Assembly: GCA_030998225.1 (NCBI GenBank)
Contig: JAPYXD010000555.1
Location: forward strand, 7,688,001 to 7,752,000
Direction: 5' to 3'
From: Diplolepis rosae
Lineage: Eukaryota > Arthropoda > Insecta > Hymenoptera > Diplolepididae
Length of the DNA stretch: 64,000 nucleotides
Each line of letters starts with the position of its first letter. Within the stretch, counting starts at the first letter, position 1. Below are positions 22,050 to 33,890 of this stretch, one piece after another. The notes under the pieces were generated by a model, which saw nothing but the letters and a program-made list of their open reading frames with translations, was not told the origin of the DNA and searched no databases. Position numbers and translations under genes: made by a program.

Positions 22050-23860
22050 TGCTTTTAAACTTCTGTTTACGATAAAATTTGATTCCTTGTAGACCATTTT
22101 TTAAATTTAATTATTTCATTTCACCATTTTATTAATTTTACTATTTCGTTTTCTACTTATGATTTATCAATTACACTTGAAGGTTGAAGAATTGGAATAC
22201 GAAATTTTTTACAAGATTTACATTTACTTTTATTTCAACTTTTGAATTTAAAAATCTTCCGATTCTCAACCATTAAACACTTTTGGGATAAGTATTTTTC
22301 ATTTTCGATTCAGGAATTTAAATATTTTTAAACACAAACAAAATATTTCTTGTGTTATAAATGATAAATTTTATTAAAAAGTTAATTTTTTATTCCTCAC
22401 TTATTCAGTCCCATTTCATTTAATTAGAATTAGAATAATGCCTTTTTTATTCGAGAGTATATTCCCAGTTTTATTATTATAAGCCTATAATTTATTGTTT
22501 GCATGACACACCTTAAACTATATTTATTCTCATTTACAATTGAAGGGCTAGCGGGAAAAAATTTTCAGGAGAACGAAATCAGGGCCGAATTTCTGCTTCA
22601 AGGGGCCCTAAGCACGATCGAAAAGGGGTCCCTAATGTAGATATAATTTATCACAACATAACCTACCAAATGCAAATATTATTGTATAAAATAAAGATTG
22701 AATTATTCGTGTTGAATTTTCAGAAAGTTTATTCTATATTTTTTTCTTTTTGACAGCATTTTCATTGACTAATTTTTTTTTTTTTTGGCTGATTGGGGTT
22801 ATCAAAATATTCTCTTTATCCAATTACGTAAAGCTGTGAATACTTGTGAATATTGGAGTAAGTGGTGGAATCACTGTCACGTATCCAGAATGGGATCACG
22901 CAAAAGTTGGATTTAATTAGAAACTATCTGTTCCACTCAGCATCGCGGAAGAGGTGAGGCTGTTAGGTATATGTATATTGTGTACCATGACTTCGTATGC
23001 TTTTGTTCCTCTCTCGCCTTATTAAGGCTGAATTACGGGCAGGAAAATTGCGACATCCTTCAACTAAATAGACGTCTCTCACTGTTGGCACAAGTGACGT
23101 CCAGATGAGCATGACCAAGTTATGGTCTGACTGTTTTCAATCCTTATCATTAACCTCACTTTGAATCTTTAGTCTCTATACTAAAAGATTTATTAAAGAA
23201 GGTGCGAAGTGCAAATGATAAAGTGATCTTCTCTAGAAGTCTATCTAAATCATCTAAATTTACTCACCTGTTGATTTATTGAGCAATCACTGATTCATTA
23301 TTTTTATATGTCTTGAACTTATCCCTCTGTGATTCTATTCATTCGAACTATATTTCTCAATTCATGTATTGAAAAACAGAAATGTTTGAATAATATAGTT
23401 TTTTCAAAGAATCAATCATTTATAGGAGAAAAGTTTTACTCAAACGAGGTAGGATGAATATCCTTCTTGGAGATATTTACTCAAAACTGAATTCGAATCT
23501 GTATCACTACAATCTCAAAATCATCTCAATGCCCAAACAAAACTATAATTCAGAATTTCAAGAATCCGAAACAATTCGAACTTTCAAAATAAGAAAGTGA
23601 CCAAATTTTGGCCATAACAAGTCTTTTTAATGAATAATTATGAGAACCTGACAGAATATTTTTTAAATTTACTACCAGTAACTGTAGAGTTCTAAGTCGG
23701 TTATATTACTTTGAGAACGGTAAAGAAAATGAGAATATTACCAAGAATATAACCGGCGGATAAATTCTTTTAGAATTTATGAGAATTTTGTTATTTTGGC
23801 TTGTTAAAGGTGTTAAACAATGGAAATGAATTAATACTGCACTAAAAGGGTATAATATTA
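22050..23860. other. No gene recognised
   Basis: Mostly AT-rich. A slightly GC-richer patch at about 22855-23110 has no clear splice sites or conserved frame. Confidence 0.4.
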
Positions 23861-23865
23861 AAGGT

Positions 23866-24990
23866 TATAATGTTTGTTCATTTCTTTGGCATAGGGTCAG
23901 TTTCTTCTTATTTTCTTTTTCACTATAAAGCTAGAATATCTAACAGTTCTGACCATTTTCAGAACTATTCAAATTTAATAATAACTTCAAATGTGATAAT
24001 TAATATCACGAATATTCAAATTGCATTTTTATTAATTTTTAAAGATAAATTTATGATCATTTTTCCAAAACATCTCAGAATAAATCTGTATGTGAAAATA
24101 AACAACTTTCAATTTTTTTAAATATGTAGTAAAATTACATATATGGATATTATAATATTTTATCTCTATGTAACGCCTTGCTTGAAAATTCAGTGTAAAA
24201 TGGATTGTCTGTGAAGCTTTAGTGAAAATTTTATTCGAAGGAAATAAAAAGAATCTGACCCTATGCCAAAATAACGAGAAATGAACAAAAAATTCTTATA
24301 TACAAAATCGTTTTCTTGAAAAATAAACGCCTTCGTCCACTCGTGAAAATCATCATAACCGTCTTGAATTTCTTAACTAAGTACAGGACAATAGTCTTCT
24401 TCAAGGAGGAAAAGAACCTCTCAGGATTGCTTATAGGAAAAAAATTTTCGGTCAGCAAAGCCACATGTCCCGAGTCGGTTTTTAAAACAGTTCAGATCAT
24501 TCTGTGAGAGACGCCGGTATTAAAGTCTTAACGAGAAGTTTTCACGAATGTAAAACTTGTTCGCGTTTTGCCATTGTGAACCAATTTGGCATCATTCTTT
24601 AATAATAAACATTTTTTAAATGAAAAAAAATTCCGGTCGGTTCGTGTGCAAAATCTTTTATATTTTTTCATTTTATCCGGTTTTTATTCATAGTGAACTT
24701 CAATTTTTCAATTCGTGATGCTGCATATTGGACTACTTCATTTTGAATTGCAAGCTATGAGATAAGTTTTTAATTTTTATGATAATTCTTTTTTACTTAT
24801 CTAAAATATAGTAATTTTTTACAGAAATTTTGAATAGGTCTCTGAATTTATGGCACTGAAGAGGGCCCCCATATGTGGCCGAAACGTTTGCCTTTCTTTC
24901 TTTTTGCGCATTTTTAAATGTAATAATAATTTTAATCAAAGAAAATAAGAAGAAACTGACCCTATGCCAAAGAAATGAACAAACATTATA
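23866..24990. mobile_element. 1.1-kb non-autonomous element with 53-bp perfect terminal inverted repeats
   Basis: The left end reads TATAATGTTTGTTCATTTCT, then TTGGCATAGGGTCAGTTTCT and TCTTATTTTCTTT. The right end is the exact reverse complement over all 53 bases. TA sits at both borders, so a TA target is possible. A degenerate inner copy of the terminus lies at 24250-24290, suggesting one element inserted beside or into another. No transposase frame. A hammerhead-ribozyme-like core lies near the right end (24852-24893). Confidence 0.75.
24852..24893 (+). ncRNA. Hammerhead-ribozyme-like motif
   Basis: CTGAAGA (24856-24862) fits the conserved CUGANGA box. It is followed by stem II GGCC (24864-24867) / GGCC (24877-24880), then GAAAC (24881-24885). 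GGCA just before and TGCC just after can pair as stem I. The cleavage triplet and stem III are not clear. Compact hammerheads of this type are known from Penelope-like retroelements. Activity is unproven and it may be a decayed copy. Confidence 0.45.
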
Positions 24991-24999
24991 TGAATTTGG

Positions 25000-26700
25000 G
25001 TCAATACAATAATAGACATGTTATCAAACATGTCAATTTGAAAATTAAAGGTTATGTTTCAGATATTTAGTTTAAAATATTATTGCGAAAATTATCATAT
25101 GGAAATCTTACATTTTTGTATTTAAATTGGAATTACTTCACATCTGTGGGAATTAATAAATAAATTTACTTTTTAAATTATAATTTTAATTTGTTGAATG
25201 AATAAAATTCCCTAAATTTTTTAAGTTTCACTTGACTTTCCCTGCCTAATTATAAATTTCGTGACCTGCAGCGACCCCAGGAAATGCAAGAAAAAATAAA
25301 AACTATTATGCTCCTTAAAAATTTGAATTTTGATCAATTAATATATGTTTTAATATAATTATTATATGTATATTATATACATTGTATTGTATAATAAAGG
25401 TTTTTTTATATATTTTATAATTATATAGATAATATAAATTCAAGTATAATATTAATTTAAGATTTTTAGTATTCAGTGTATTAAATTTAAAATGAACATA
25501 ACCTCAAATTTCAACAGTATATAATTTTAATATATTAAGAGGATTAAGAGTAAACTTGTTCTTAGGTTCTTTTTTATAAAAATATATTTATTTAAGTGAG
25601 CGCCTCTTATTTAACAATAAAGGTACTCAAAATATTGCTAAATAATTATTTATACCATAAATTCTCAAAATTCCCTTTATATTCTCTTATATTCTTTAAA
25701 TTCTGTAATATTCTCGGTTATATTACATGAACTTAAATTCTCGAGAATTTAAGAACCCTACACCCACAGTAACTATTTGATATTTTCAAGTTAAAAAATC
25801 CATATTCTATAAGCTTTTAGATTCTTTTATTAACCTTTTTTCCTTGGTCCTGCATGATAATTTTCTCTGTAACAACCTGAAAAAAACAGCCATGACATCA
25901 ATAAGAATTCTGGTTTCAAAGTGATTCATACTGTCGTAATTTAAACCCCTGAACCGGTACCATGAACGTTAGTCACCCAAGTATCCGGTCTTCTCAATAA
26001 TCCGCACTTTTTGTGAAAAATGATCATCAACTAAAACCAAATTTCTGTTTTCGAAAATATATTTTTACGAAATTATTTGCTTCATTTATTTAATGTTCTT
26101 CATTTTTATGGATTTATAATTTCATAATTTGGATTAAATCTTTCTAAATAAATCGTGAAACCAATTTTATTTAAGCTCTTATTGCTAGATGAATGTAGGT
26201 TTCTTGTATTCTATTAACCGATACTTTTTCAAGTGAAAGATTATTAGGTCATTGCAACCCGTAATTAAGTTTTTAAGTAGATAGTACGTACAAGTTCAAT
26301 CTTCTACCTCAGTAACAATATTAAAAAAAAAACAAGATCCTGTAAAGTTTCTTCACCATACTAGTACAAACTCTTTTGTTTCATTGTGCTACAAGGGCAG
26401 CCAGCTGTACAACAACTTGCAATAACTGGAGTTATTAAGTAATATATTCGTAATCTGGCATCGGGAATCAATGATGAAACAAATTTCTGCTAATTGCATT
26501 TTTGAGAAGGTTCACCAAAATATCTTGAATTTTAACAAGGAATATCATTTTTATCATCATTTCTTACTCGTTTTCAAACCGTATAAACCTTTATCAGAAC
26601 ACAGACATTTTTTAAAAATAATTCAGACAATATTTAAAATACATAAATATCATCGGCCTGCTATTGAAAAGAGGTTAGGAAGCAATATTTTTTTGTAAGT
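25000..26700. other. AT-rich DNA, no gene seen
   Basis: Includes a TATA/TTTA-rich stretch at about 25320-25460. No exon, tRNA or repeat border supported. Confidence 0.4.
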
Positions 26701-26708
26701 TTGGCTTC

Positions 26709-27656
26709 CCGGTAAGAAGGTATGGATTAAATTGAATTAAAAGTAGTTTGAATATGGGCGATTTTTCAACTCTTTTCATCCAAAGCAATACCGTTTTTGA
26801 ATGTAAACACTTCAATTCATTTTAGCGTTCTATGTTTGTGCACGTTTCAATCCCGTTGAATCCTGCGAAGAAGAATGCGAACACGTTTTAATTCTGACAA
26901 GGGTGAAAGATTTGAAGTCAAGTTGATTCTGTTTGATCTCGTAAAGAAACTTATAATATTAAAGACATTTGAATTCGTTTTTATGAGTGAAAATATGAAA
27001 GAAATTAATTCAATTTAATTACGTAGGATAATCTAAGAAGTTGAAGTCATTATTATTTCATCATGTGAGTGGATGTGTGGAACAAACTAATTCTGTTCTT
27101 TTTCGTCTAAAATTGAAGTCAATCTAATTCAATTTGACCACTGTAATGGCAGGAGTTTGAATTGTAATTAATTATTTTGAAAATTTGTTCTAAATAATTT
27201 AGATATATTCCCTTAAAAAATGCAATAGAGAAATAATAAATATGAAATTAATATATCTTAAATAAATTTGTCAACTAATGCAATAAACGTTATGTTTACT
27301 AAATATAAAAAAAATGAAAGTGAGAAACTCTTGTAAAAATTAAATGCACATTGATTTAATCAATTCAAAATTATACATAATTGAGAATAAATTCAATTCA
27401 TAAGTTAAAATGACGTGTAAACTTAACATGAATAAATAAACTTTTTTCTATCTTTTTTTAGGCTAATTCTGTTCAATTCCATTCCACTAAAGCGGTACTT
27501 TTGACTACGTTTTAATCCCGATTCGGTAGGTGGATTCATTTCAATTCGTTTCTTTTACTTCTTTAATACTCTTCTGAATTGGAACGTAATTTTCAAAAAC
27601 GGTATTGAATTGAATAGAAACGTTTCTATCTAATTTAATCCACACCTTCTTACCGG
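26709..27656. mobile_element. Non-autonomous DNA element, CCGGTAAGAAGG termini, copy 2
   Basis: Starts CCGGTAAGAAGGTATGGATT and ends AATCCACACCTTCTTACCGG. Inner inverted blocks include GCAATACCGTTTTTGAA and TTCAAAAACGGTATTGAAT. About 950 bp and non-coding. No convincing target duplication, unlike copy 1 (750-2035). Confidence 0.7.
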
Positions 27657-27939
27657 GTTGGTAGTTAGCCGCTACTTCACTCCCCTCCGACCAACTATCG
27701 ATATGGAATTTTTAAAATTGTACCTACTTTGATTGAAAATTCTGAATCCCCTCTTTGGGTATGTTTTTTAGTCGAAAAATCCGTACAGATAGAAATAAAA
27801 ATTGAGAATATTTAAAAATTCAGTATTTGAAAGGGTTTGTTTTTTTTAATCTTAATGTTATTATTTTTGTAATGAAGCAGCGTATCAATAATTGTAATAA
27901 TTATAAAATGATCTGTTATAGGAAGTTTCGGATGATGCG

Positions 27940-30506
27940 ATGACGTTGCATTGGTGGATGCATTGGTTCTGGATTACGACGAATGTCGTTAGTAAGTTTA
28001 GAAAAGATTTGTTTACTTATTATAATTGAGCCAGGAATAGATTTAAAAAATTTTATTTAATAAAAAAGTACGTAATGTAAAATTAGTCCATATCATTTTC
28101 ATGAAACATATATCGTATCTCAAGTCTGAATAGTATGACTAGTTTTTATTCCACGTGCCATATATTATGATTTGAAATATTTGAAAACTTCAAGAAATGA
28201 GACATTGAACTGATAAGTTTAATTACTTTTCTTTTATCTTAAATTACTAACTATAAATAACAAGTCCTTTAACAATGACGTAACAATAAAAATATTAAGT
28301 TAGTGTGATTTGCAGTGGGAAAATAAAACTTTTGTGTTTGCTTTAGCTACACACTAATAGTGAAGCACATCTTTCAGATAAGGGATTTTTTTCCTAAGAG
28401 CCTATTAACGTCAATGAACGAAGAGACTGTTGATTCTGTATTAAAAATTGAAGGCATTTGTCTCGTTCTACAGGAAATTAAAATCTCCCTTCTTTCATAC
28501 TGCCTCTTCAGTTTGAAATAAATAAAATCTTCAAATAAATATGATGAGATAAAAAAACATCCATTCAAATTTATAGGAGCAACTAATTCAATTGAAAATG
28601 TTTTAAATGAAATTGTTTATCTTTATTCGCTCTTTTGTTTATTCTTATCAATTTTTGGTAATACTAATTATACTGTAATCTTTTGACTCCATTAAAACAA
28701 AACTATTTTTGTCTGAAGGTCTAAGTTTTATTTGACACTGTATTTTCATCTCTGTTTTATAACTTCTTAGAGGTTTATGAAAAAGTCTTTTCAAGTTAAA
28801 ACTTTCTTTCAGTAATCTTGGGGAATCCTCTGTCAACGAGCACCGAAGATCCCCAAATCCGTGATCAGAATCAAATGTCCAATATGAGTCCACCTTCGAG
28901 TTCTACATCAGTTAAAAAATTAGACGAACCGACCAAACTCGAACAGCAAGAGAATTTTAGAACAGCCAAAGCCATAGGCGTTTATCCATCCTCGAATACC
29001 GCAGATTTAACTTCCGGTAGACAAGGGACAATAGCTCCAGATGAAATTCTAACGAACTTGAAAACAAAGTCGAAAAGCGCCCCTGATAATGTTACTGCTG
29101 ACTTTGTTAAGGATAAAACCAGTACTTACAATGGTAAAACTCAGGTGAGCAGATTGCCTGATACAAAGAAAGAGAATAAAATCATGTGGATTTTGACTTC
29201 GAACAAGACCAGCAAGAACAAATATGATGAAAAAATATCGGAGGTCTTTCGCAATTTAAGTACCAGCGAGTATGAAAGCCTTACTGTTCTCCCTTTGCAG
29301 AAGGAATCCTCCAAGTTCAAGCTAGTCGTTGATAAAAGTACCCCATCTTCTCCCGATAGAGAAAATATTAGAAATTTAAATGTTTCCGAAGATTTGGTGG
29401 TTGATGAAGACTTCGTTGAGCCGCATATAATTGCCACTGCTGCATCCATTCTTGAAGGTGAAATTTACATTTTTAAGGAGAGAAGTGATATTCAATTAAA
29501 TTAATTGTAGACATTGTAATATATTCAATTATTATCCAAAATACAATTTTGTTACTTTTCCAAGTAAAATAATTTATAACAATTTTAAATAAAGTAAAAT
29601 CTGCGTTTGATTAAAATTTAAGCGTGGCAAAAAATGTAAATGAAAGTCATCAGTCGAAATTAGAGTTTTATGCTTTTTTCTCTTGATTAAAAAATTGAAA
29701 TTATAATAACATTCCTTCACAAATTCTTCTGTGAATTTATTTTTTCATTTTCGAAAAAATAAAAATTATTTGTGATTAAAAAATATAAATTCATTTCAAT
29801 TAGAAATTCCTCGCTTGTTCCATGATTTAAAACTTTTAAAATTGAAAATTTCAATTTTTACTAATTGTGTTTTTTTAAAATTGCAGGTGGATTAAGTGAA
29901 TCGACGAGACTTAGTAGAGCAAGGAGTGCTTTTACGAGTGATTTCCAAAGAGATCAAAAGCAGGAAAAAAGCCATCATTCTGAAAGTAGCGATGACGATA
30001 ACGATAAAGATAATATAAGCATTAATAAAGAACACAATGATGCCTCTACCTCTGCTGCAGATATCGCTATAATTACTGGCAGTTGTTTAGTAAGTCTCGC
30101 ATTCTTCAGCACAATAGCGAGTTTAGGATTTATTGTCTACAGGTAATTAATTATATGATGATCAACTTTTTTTAGAAAATCGAAACAGTTCTGATTTACT
30201 TTGACCTTAATCTATTCATCTATTGTTAGGCGAAGGTATTTGAACCCACCACAAAGCCTAAATAATGATAAATGCAGCAATCCTGATAGTTCCGGTTACA
30301 TTGACGATTCTACGATTAGGGTAAATGAAAATTTTAATCTAAAATTTATATGTTAAATTAGATAAATGAAATTGACAAATCTTTTCCTTTTGTAGGATAA
30401 TTCTGAAGAAATGTATAGTTTAGACAACGATTCTTTCTTAAATTCTTTGGAGGCAATGACAATACAAAACTACTGGACAGACAGTGTGAAGCACACGAAG
30501 TTGTGA
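27940..30506 (+). CDS. Unrecognised single-pass membrane protein (5 exons, 384 residues)
   Basis: I do not recognise the family. Exons: 27940-27991, 28813-29457, 29887-30142, 30230-30320, 30396-30506; all introns are GT..AG and the phases close. The first exon starts MTLHWWMHWFWITTNVV and, with IILG after the splice, makes a plausible signal peptide of about 21 residues; this decides the ATG at 27940. Residues about 22-290 are polar, Ser/Thr-rich and probably disordered, with an acidic HHSESSDDDNDKDN stretch. A transmembrane helix covers about 292-317 (IAIITGSCLVSLAFF...). The 67-residue tail starts RRYLNPPQSL and ends IQNYWTDSVKHTKL, the part that looks most like a conserved motif. Predicted type I topology, tail in the cytoplasm. 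An acceptor-like TGTTATAG just upstream implies a non-coding 5' exon. Confidence 0.75.
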
Positions 30507-31945
30507 TGAAGTTTATGCCGATGATGCGAAACGAAAGGCGTTATCGAAAACATTTTTGGGGAGAAACTAAAAGAAACGCTTTCAGAAAAAGTACTTAAGC
30601 GTTTACGAACGCATATTTGTTATATTATAATATTACCTGATGAAGAGCCTAAATCATAAGTAATAACGAGCACATCACAATTGCTTCCTAAGGATTGAAT
30701 CGCATAAAAATTGGTTATAGGGCGTTTGGAGTTTTTAGGAAATCTAATTCTTCTAAAATTTAAAGATTTTAGAGAAATTCAGATATTAGGAGACACTTTT
30801 TTGGCGAGGCGAACCTTCGAAAAGCTAATTTTCGAAATACACATCACACTAGTGTAGTAAACCTTTAAACTATTATATTTTTTGAACTTTTGTTTCAAAT
30901 ACATAAGGAAAATAAATTGAGATTTATAATTTTCGATAAAGGAAAGGAGAATTCTAGTATTAATAAAATAGTGCAATAAATCAATGTCCTTTAACATTGT
31001 TGTAACGACAACTTCTTAGGAATATAAGTACAAATAAGACTTTTAGTCAATAGGTAGGCAAAGCTTAGTTATTGATGTGGGAATGAAAAAGTATTCGAGT
31101 CTGGGCGTATACAGAAGCTTCCACTGAAAGAGTTGGAATTCGTATTACTGTATTAATTGAATATAGCTTTGCGATCCACATTCGAATGACGTAATTTGTC
31201 ACTACTAGTTGTATGCGAAAATTCATCAAAATCATTGTCATACAAAGCAATTGTCAGCACTCTGCCCGAAATCACGTTTTTTTCCGAAAACATGCTTCAA
31301 CGACAAAAGATCGGACCAAAATACACGTAGGGTTAGATTTGTTGCCTTTTTAACATATCCAGTAAACAACTCGTATCGGAATGGTTCATAACAGAAAAGT
31401 TTATTTTAATTCTCGATCCCATAATTTTTGGCTTCCAGTAAACAAGTGTGCTACTTTTTGAGATTTTCGTAATATGTATTTTTGCTATTACGAGTTAAAT
31501 TTGTTGATGAATAGTGCACAATTTTTTGTAAATGTCAGGAGTAGAATGTGTTAATATTAGTTTATTATAAGTATGTATATATATATATAATAATATACAT
31601 AAGTATATATATATATATATAATATTATATATTATAAGTACATATTTGTTTTAATTAAAATTTAGTGGGCGAGAATTAAAAAATTGATCCATTCTATACA
31701 ATAGTGTTATTACTTGTTTACCGAGAGAAGTCAGGGGAGAAACTATTTAATTTTGAAATGTAGTTTTAATATCAATTCAAATTATATTTCTATACAATCA
31801 CCGAGATAAGAGAGAATTCCCATTTTTTGATAGACGAGAGAATCGATTCTATTGTGATAGTAACGTTGTTCAATGAAAATAACCACGATTGTCACCAGCT
31901 GGTTTGCGATAACGGTTGTGAATAAAAACACTTGTATATTATTAT
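30507..31945 (+). other. Probable 3' UTR of the membrane-protein gene
   Basis: No frame continues after the TGA at 30504-30506. The first convincing polyadenylation signal in good context is GTGAATAAAAACACTTG at about 31918-31934. A TA microsatellite lies at about 31575-31630. Assignment is inference. Confidence 0.35.
31575..31632. repeat. (TA)n-rich microsatellite
   Basis: Runs of TATATATATA interrupted by AATAATATACATAAG. Confidence 0.8.
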
Positions 31946-32388
31946 CAACACTGTTTATTATTTAATTTACCTTCTTCAAAAATTAGATTTATTTAATCAC
32001 TTTGCTTTTATTGAACAAGCTTTATAATGAAAATGAATAATAATCCCAAGAAGTCTTTAAAGGAAGTTTACTGATGAAAAAAAACAACTAATTATTTTTC
32101 AAGAACCTATAATAATTATGTATGTGAAAGGCTAATCGCATTTTTCCCAATTAACCCAATCCTTCAAATTTTTCTTATACTAATTTTGAATGAGAATGTT
32201 ACCCATCAACTCAAGTAACTTTTAAGTTTAGCAAGTCTCTCAAATTTAATTTACGTAGTTTAAAATGATATATAGTTCAATTATATATATTTATTTGTTC
32301 CAAATATGTATTTTTATTGTTTAAAATCGAACTTATTTTAAAAGTTCCCTCCAAAGCAACAGCTCGCTCGGCTCAGTTCCGTCAGGCC

Positions 32389-33133
32389 CACGAAGGAATA
32401 ATAAGGAGACCTATCTCAAACTATCTCCATGTAAGCGACTTGGCAGGAGCAACGGCACTGTAAGTGCCCGGCTTGTAAGTTGGAAGTAGTGGAAAGGAGT
32501 GCGCAAGTGCGCAGTTGTCCTCTTCTTACTCACGAAAAAATGTGCGAGTGAGATGAATTTGTCAAATTGTCAAATTGATCTAAGCCAGAGTAGTTATGTT
32601 GATTGATTTTTTGATCATTTGCAAGCGGCAGATATTTGTTCAATTTCAATTTAGTTAAAAAAAAAAAATATTATCTCAGGACTCCTATAAAGCTAAAGGA
32701 GTGCATTATAAAAGTGGTAAGTATATATCGAATATATGATTGTAAATCTTGAAATTAAAATTATGGTATTTGTTATTACTTCGTAAATCGTGTATTAAAT
32801 AATGTTGCATAGTATTTTCCTTTAAAGGTGAGGGAATTTAATCCGAGAAATTTTCAAGATTTTGAAGATCGCATGTAATATAATAACTTTTTTTCTTAGC
32901 AATGTCGTGTCGCGTACTGGGTTGCATAACCTCTCTGGCTTAGATCAATTTGACAAGTTCGTCTCACTCGCACATTTTCCCGTAAGTAAGAAGTGGACAA
33001 CTGCGCACTTGCGCACTCCTTTCCACTACTTCCAACTTACAAGCCGGGCACTTACCGTGCCGTTACTCCTGCCCCTCCTGCCAGATTTGGAAAAGTTTCC
33101 CATGGCAGTTTGGTCTCCTTATTATTCCTTCGT
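32389..33133. mobile_element. Palindromic element with about 200-bp arms
   Basis: Left end CACGAAGGAATAATAAGGAG is mirrored by CTCCTTATTATTCCTTCGTG. The arms continue through CACTTGCGCACTCCTTTCCA and its partner and through TCAAATTGATCTAAGCCAGA and its partner TCTGGCTTAGATCAATTTGA. The unpaired centre is about 32595-32930. The body is GC-richer than its flanks. The open frames across the right arm (about 32860-33180) are probably chance. Confidence 0.7.
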
Positions 33134-33598
33134 GGTCAGGCACCAGTTAGGGTTGTAAAGTTTCATGAAACTTTGGGAAAATGAAAGTTTCAAAGTTTCA
33201 AGGACAGTGGCGGGAAATTCAAACTAATTAAATTTCCAAAATTCATAAATAAATTGCATAAATAATCAAATAAATAACTAATTCATATAGAAAATTTGAA
33301 TAAATAAATAATTATAACTAATTAGAAAGATTAAATTACGTGAGTCAAATGTAAATTATTTGGTATTATATTTTTTTAAATTTATTATCTAGAATTAATT
33401 TGTGCTTCTGGCGACCCATTTTCCAAGAACATTTTATTATACGTTAATCTGGTTAAACGCAAAATATTAAGTCAAGTACCGGTAAACCATCTTGCATCAC
33501 ATAAAAAACATCAAAACAAATGAATACGGTTCAAATAATATAACCGCAACCTGGCACGACCACCAAACGATTCCAAAAAGTTTTTAAAAATATCAACA

Positions 33599-33890
33599 TG
33601 TGGAGTGCAGCGTGAAGTTAGCATTCGAGCTTTGAAAAATCTGTAGTTTTTGCAATTTTGACCACCAAAAGTCGAAAACTACAAAAACTATCACCAACCG
33701 ATTTTTCACCACAAAAAGTTTATGTGCGTGAAGTTAGCACTCCGGCCATGAAAAATCCAAACTTTTTTTGGTGAAATCGTTTGGTGGTCGTTTGGTGGTC
33801 GTTAGGTGGTAGTTTTCGACGTTTGGTGGTCAAAATTACAAAAACTATAGAATTTTCAAAGTTGGAGTGCTAACTTCACGCTGCACTCCA
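33599..33890. repeat. Sub-palindrome at the left edge of the large element
   Basis: TGGAGTGCAGCGTGAAGTTA at 33599 is mirrored by TAACTTCACGCTGCACTCCA ending near 33889. It is built of the same GTGAAGTTAGCACTCC and GACCACCAAACG words as the arms of the 33.72-38.92 kb element. Confidence 0.6.

Noticed and set aside
24316..24507. 63-codon frame near the hammerhead-like motif as a Penelope protein remnant
   Set aside because: No reverse-transcriptase or GIY-YIG motif can be seen.
28818..28820. TTG at 28818 as a start codon for a 228-residue protein
   Set aside because: It lies just inside a spliced exon; the preceding acceptor and the signal-peptide exon at 27940 give a better gene model with closing phases.
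29141..29449. Minus-strand frame opposite the membrane-protein exon
   Set aside because: Antisense shadow of the exon; no splice context or domain.
32862..33184. Overlapping 98- and 63-codon frames
   Set aside because: They cross the right arm of a palindromic element and its border; no domain or start context.
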